This document shows, piece after piece, positions 32,236-32,742 of a stretch of 32,742 bases of DNA. The stretch's first letter is position 1, and every line of letters starts with the position of its first letter. The position numbers were made by a program, and so were the translations under genes. Below the pieces are notes generated by a model. That model had not been told where the DNA came from. It made no database searches and saw only the letters and a program-made list of their open reading frames with translations. This DNA is from Perkinsus olseni (lineage: Eukaryota > Perkinsozoa > Perkinsida), in contig JABANN010000399.1 of the NCBI GenBank assembly GCA_013115125.1, positions 1 through 32,742 on the forward strand, written 5' to 3'.

Positions 32236-32742
32236 AGGGCCAACACCAATAACGAAATATATCGAGCATCGTGTCGATCACCATGGCGCACGCTAAGTCG
32301 AAAAGCGTCCATGCGGGTGTAACAGGTTTCGCCAAGTCGGATTCCGCCAAATCGTTGCCAACCGGATTTCCAGGGGCACAAGTATAATTTTTAGGCGGAA
32401 TACGGTGGTAGAGGCCGGAGAAGGCCAACTTGGCGCCCTCTGGATGGGAACAGACATGACAAAATTTTTCTGCGGATTCCTGACTTTGTTGGCGGAGTGG
32501 AATCATTGTCTGAAATCCATGCCCCCGCCGTGTTTCGCCGTTAGAGTTGGGGTCGGCAGATTTGGACATTTTGGCGTTTTCGTGATGAACGCAGGTTCTG
32601 CCAAGTTGGCGAAAGTGGCAGATTACGCCACGGTGTAACTTGCACCACCGTGGAGCCTGCTTCCCAGTTATTCCACGGAGCACTGGCGGATGACAGACCA
32701 ATGCATGTTCATTCCATAGGACAAAACGAGGACCATAGCGGA
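32236..32742. other. Right edge: motif-rich flank, possible small reading frame
   Basis: This is the 5' flank of the SUMO protease gene. It is dense in GCCAA and TTGGC: about eight occurrences between 32330 and 32610, including GCCAACTTGGC near 32424 and its mirror GCCAAGTTGGC near 32600. A minus-strand frame of 133 codons from ATG 32569 (MSKSADPNSNG, later CHVCSHPEG) ends at 32171 and overlaps the protease start in another frame. It has no recognised domain, and I do not call it a gene. Confidence 0.35.

Noticed and set aside
32171-32569. Minus-strand 133-codon frame with two Cys pairs as a small zinc protein
   Set aside because: It overlaps the SUMO protease start in another frame and has no recognisable domain; the cysteines are not spaced as a known zinc site.

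Overview
The window reads as nuclear DNA of a Perkinsus-type alveolate (Perkinsozoa, sister to dinoflagellates). The strongest sign is a 22-nt element at 1931-1952, starting ACCGTAGCC and ending TTGGCTCAAG, followed directly by a GT donor. This is the spliced-leader (SL) exon shared by dinoflagellates and Perkinsus. The protein genes are eukaryotic, with many very short GT-AG introns (about 40-60 bp, a few near 110 bp), and they are packed head to tail with small gaps.

Layout. 1-2160 is an SL RNA region. A copy cut off by the window edge (1-221) and a complete copy (1931-2160) share 221 identical bases. Between them lie two tRNA-Asp-derived repeats with good A and B boxes, a third tRNA-like segment next to the SL gene, and a degenerate ~45-bp tandem array. 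2161-2608 has no gene I can support, apart from a perfect palindrome.

2609-32235 is a one-way array in which every supportable gene is on the minus strand. In transcription order (right to left): a Ulp1/SENP SUMO protease, a mitochondrial RCC1-like protein (RCC1L/FMP25), a PITH-domain protein, Aquarius (spliceosomal intron-binding helicase), a secreted type I L-asparaginase, a GT4 glycosyltransferase, a 5'(3')-deoxyribonucleotidase, a small unknown protein, RAD54, an RMND1/DUF155 protein, and four unrecognised proteins at the left end. For RAD54 all ten exons could be joined with consistent phase (784 aa). For most others the splicing is resolved over the conserved domains only.

The genes are not one pathway: they cover DNA repair, splicing, SUMO removal, mitochondrial function, nucleotide and sugar metabolism, and a secreted enzyme. 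What links them is layout: same strand, tiny gaps (57 bp between the glycosyltransferase stop and the nucleotidase start), and an SL RNA locus on the same window. This fits a genome that caps mRNAs by SL trans-splicing. The asparaginase stands out as the one gene whose family is clear and that has no intron over a full-length domain. No transposon, LTR element, rRNA gene or CRISPR array was found.
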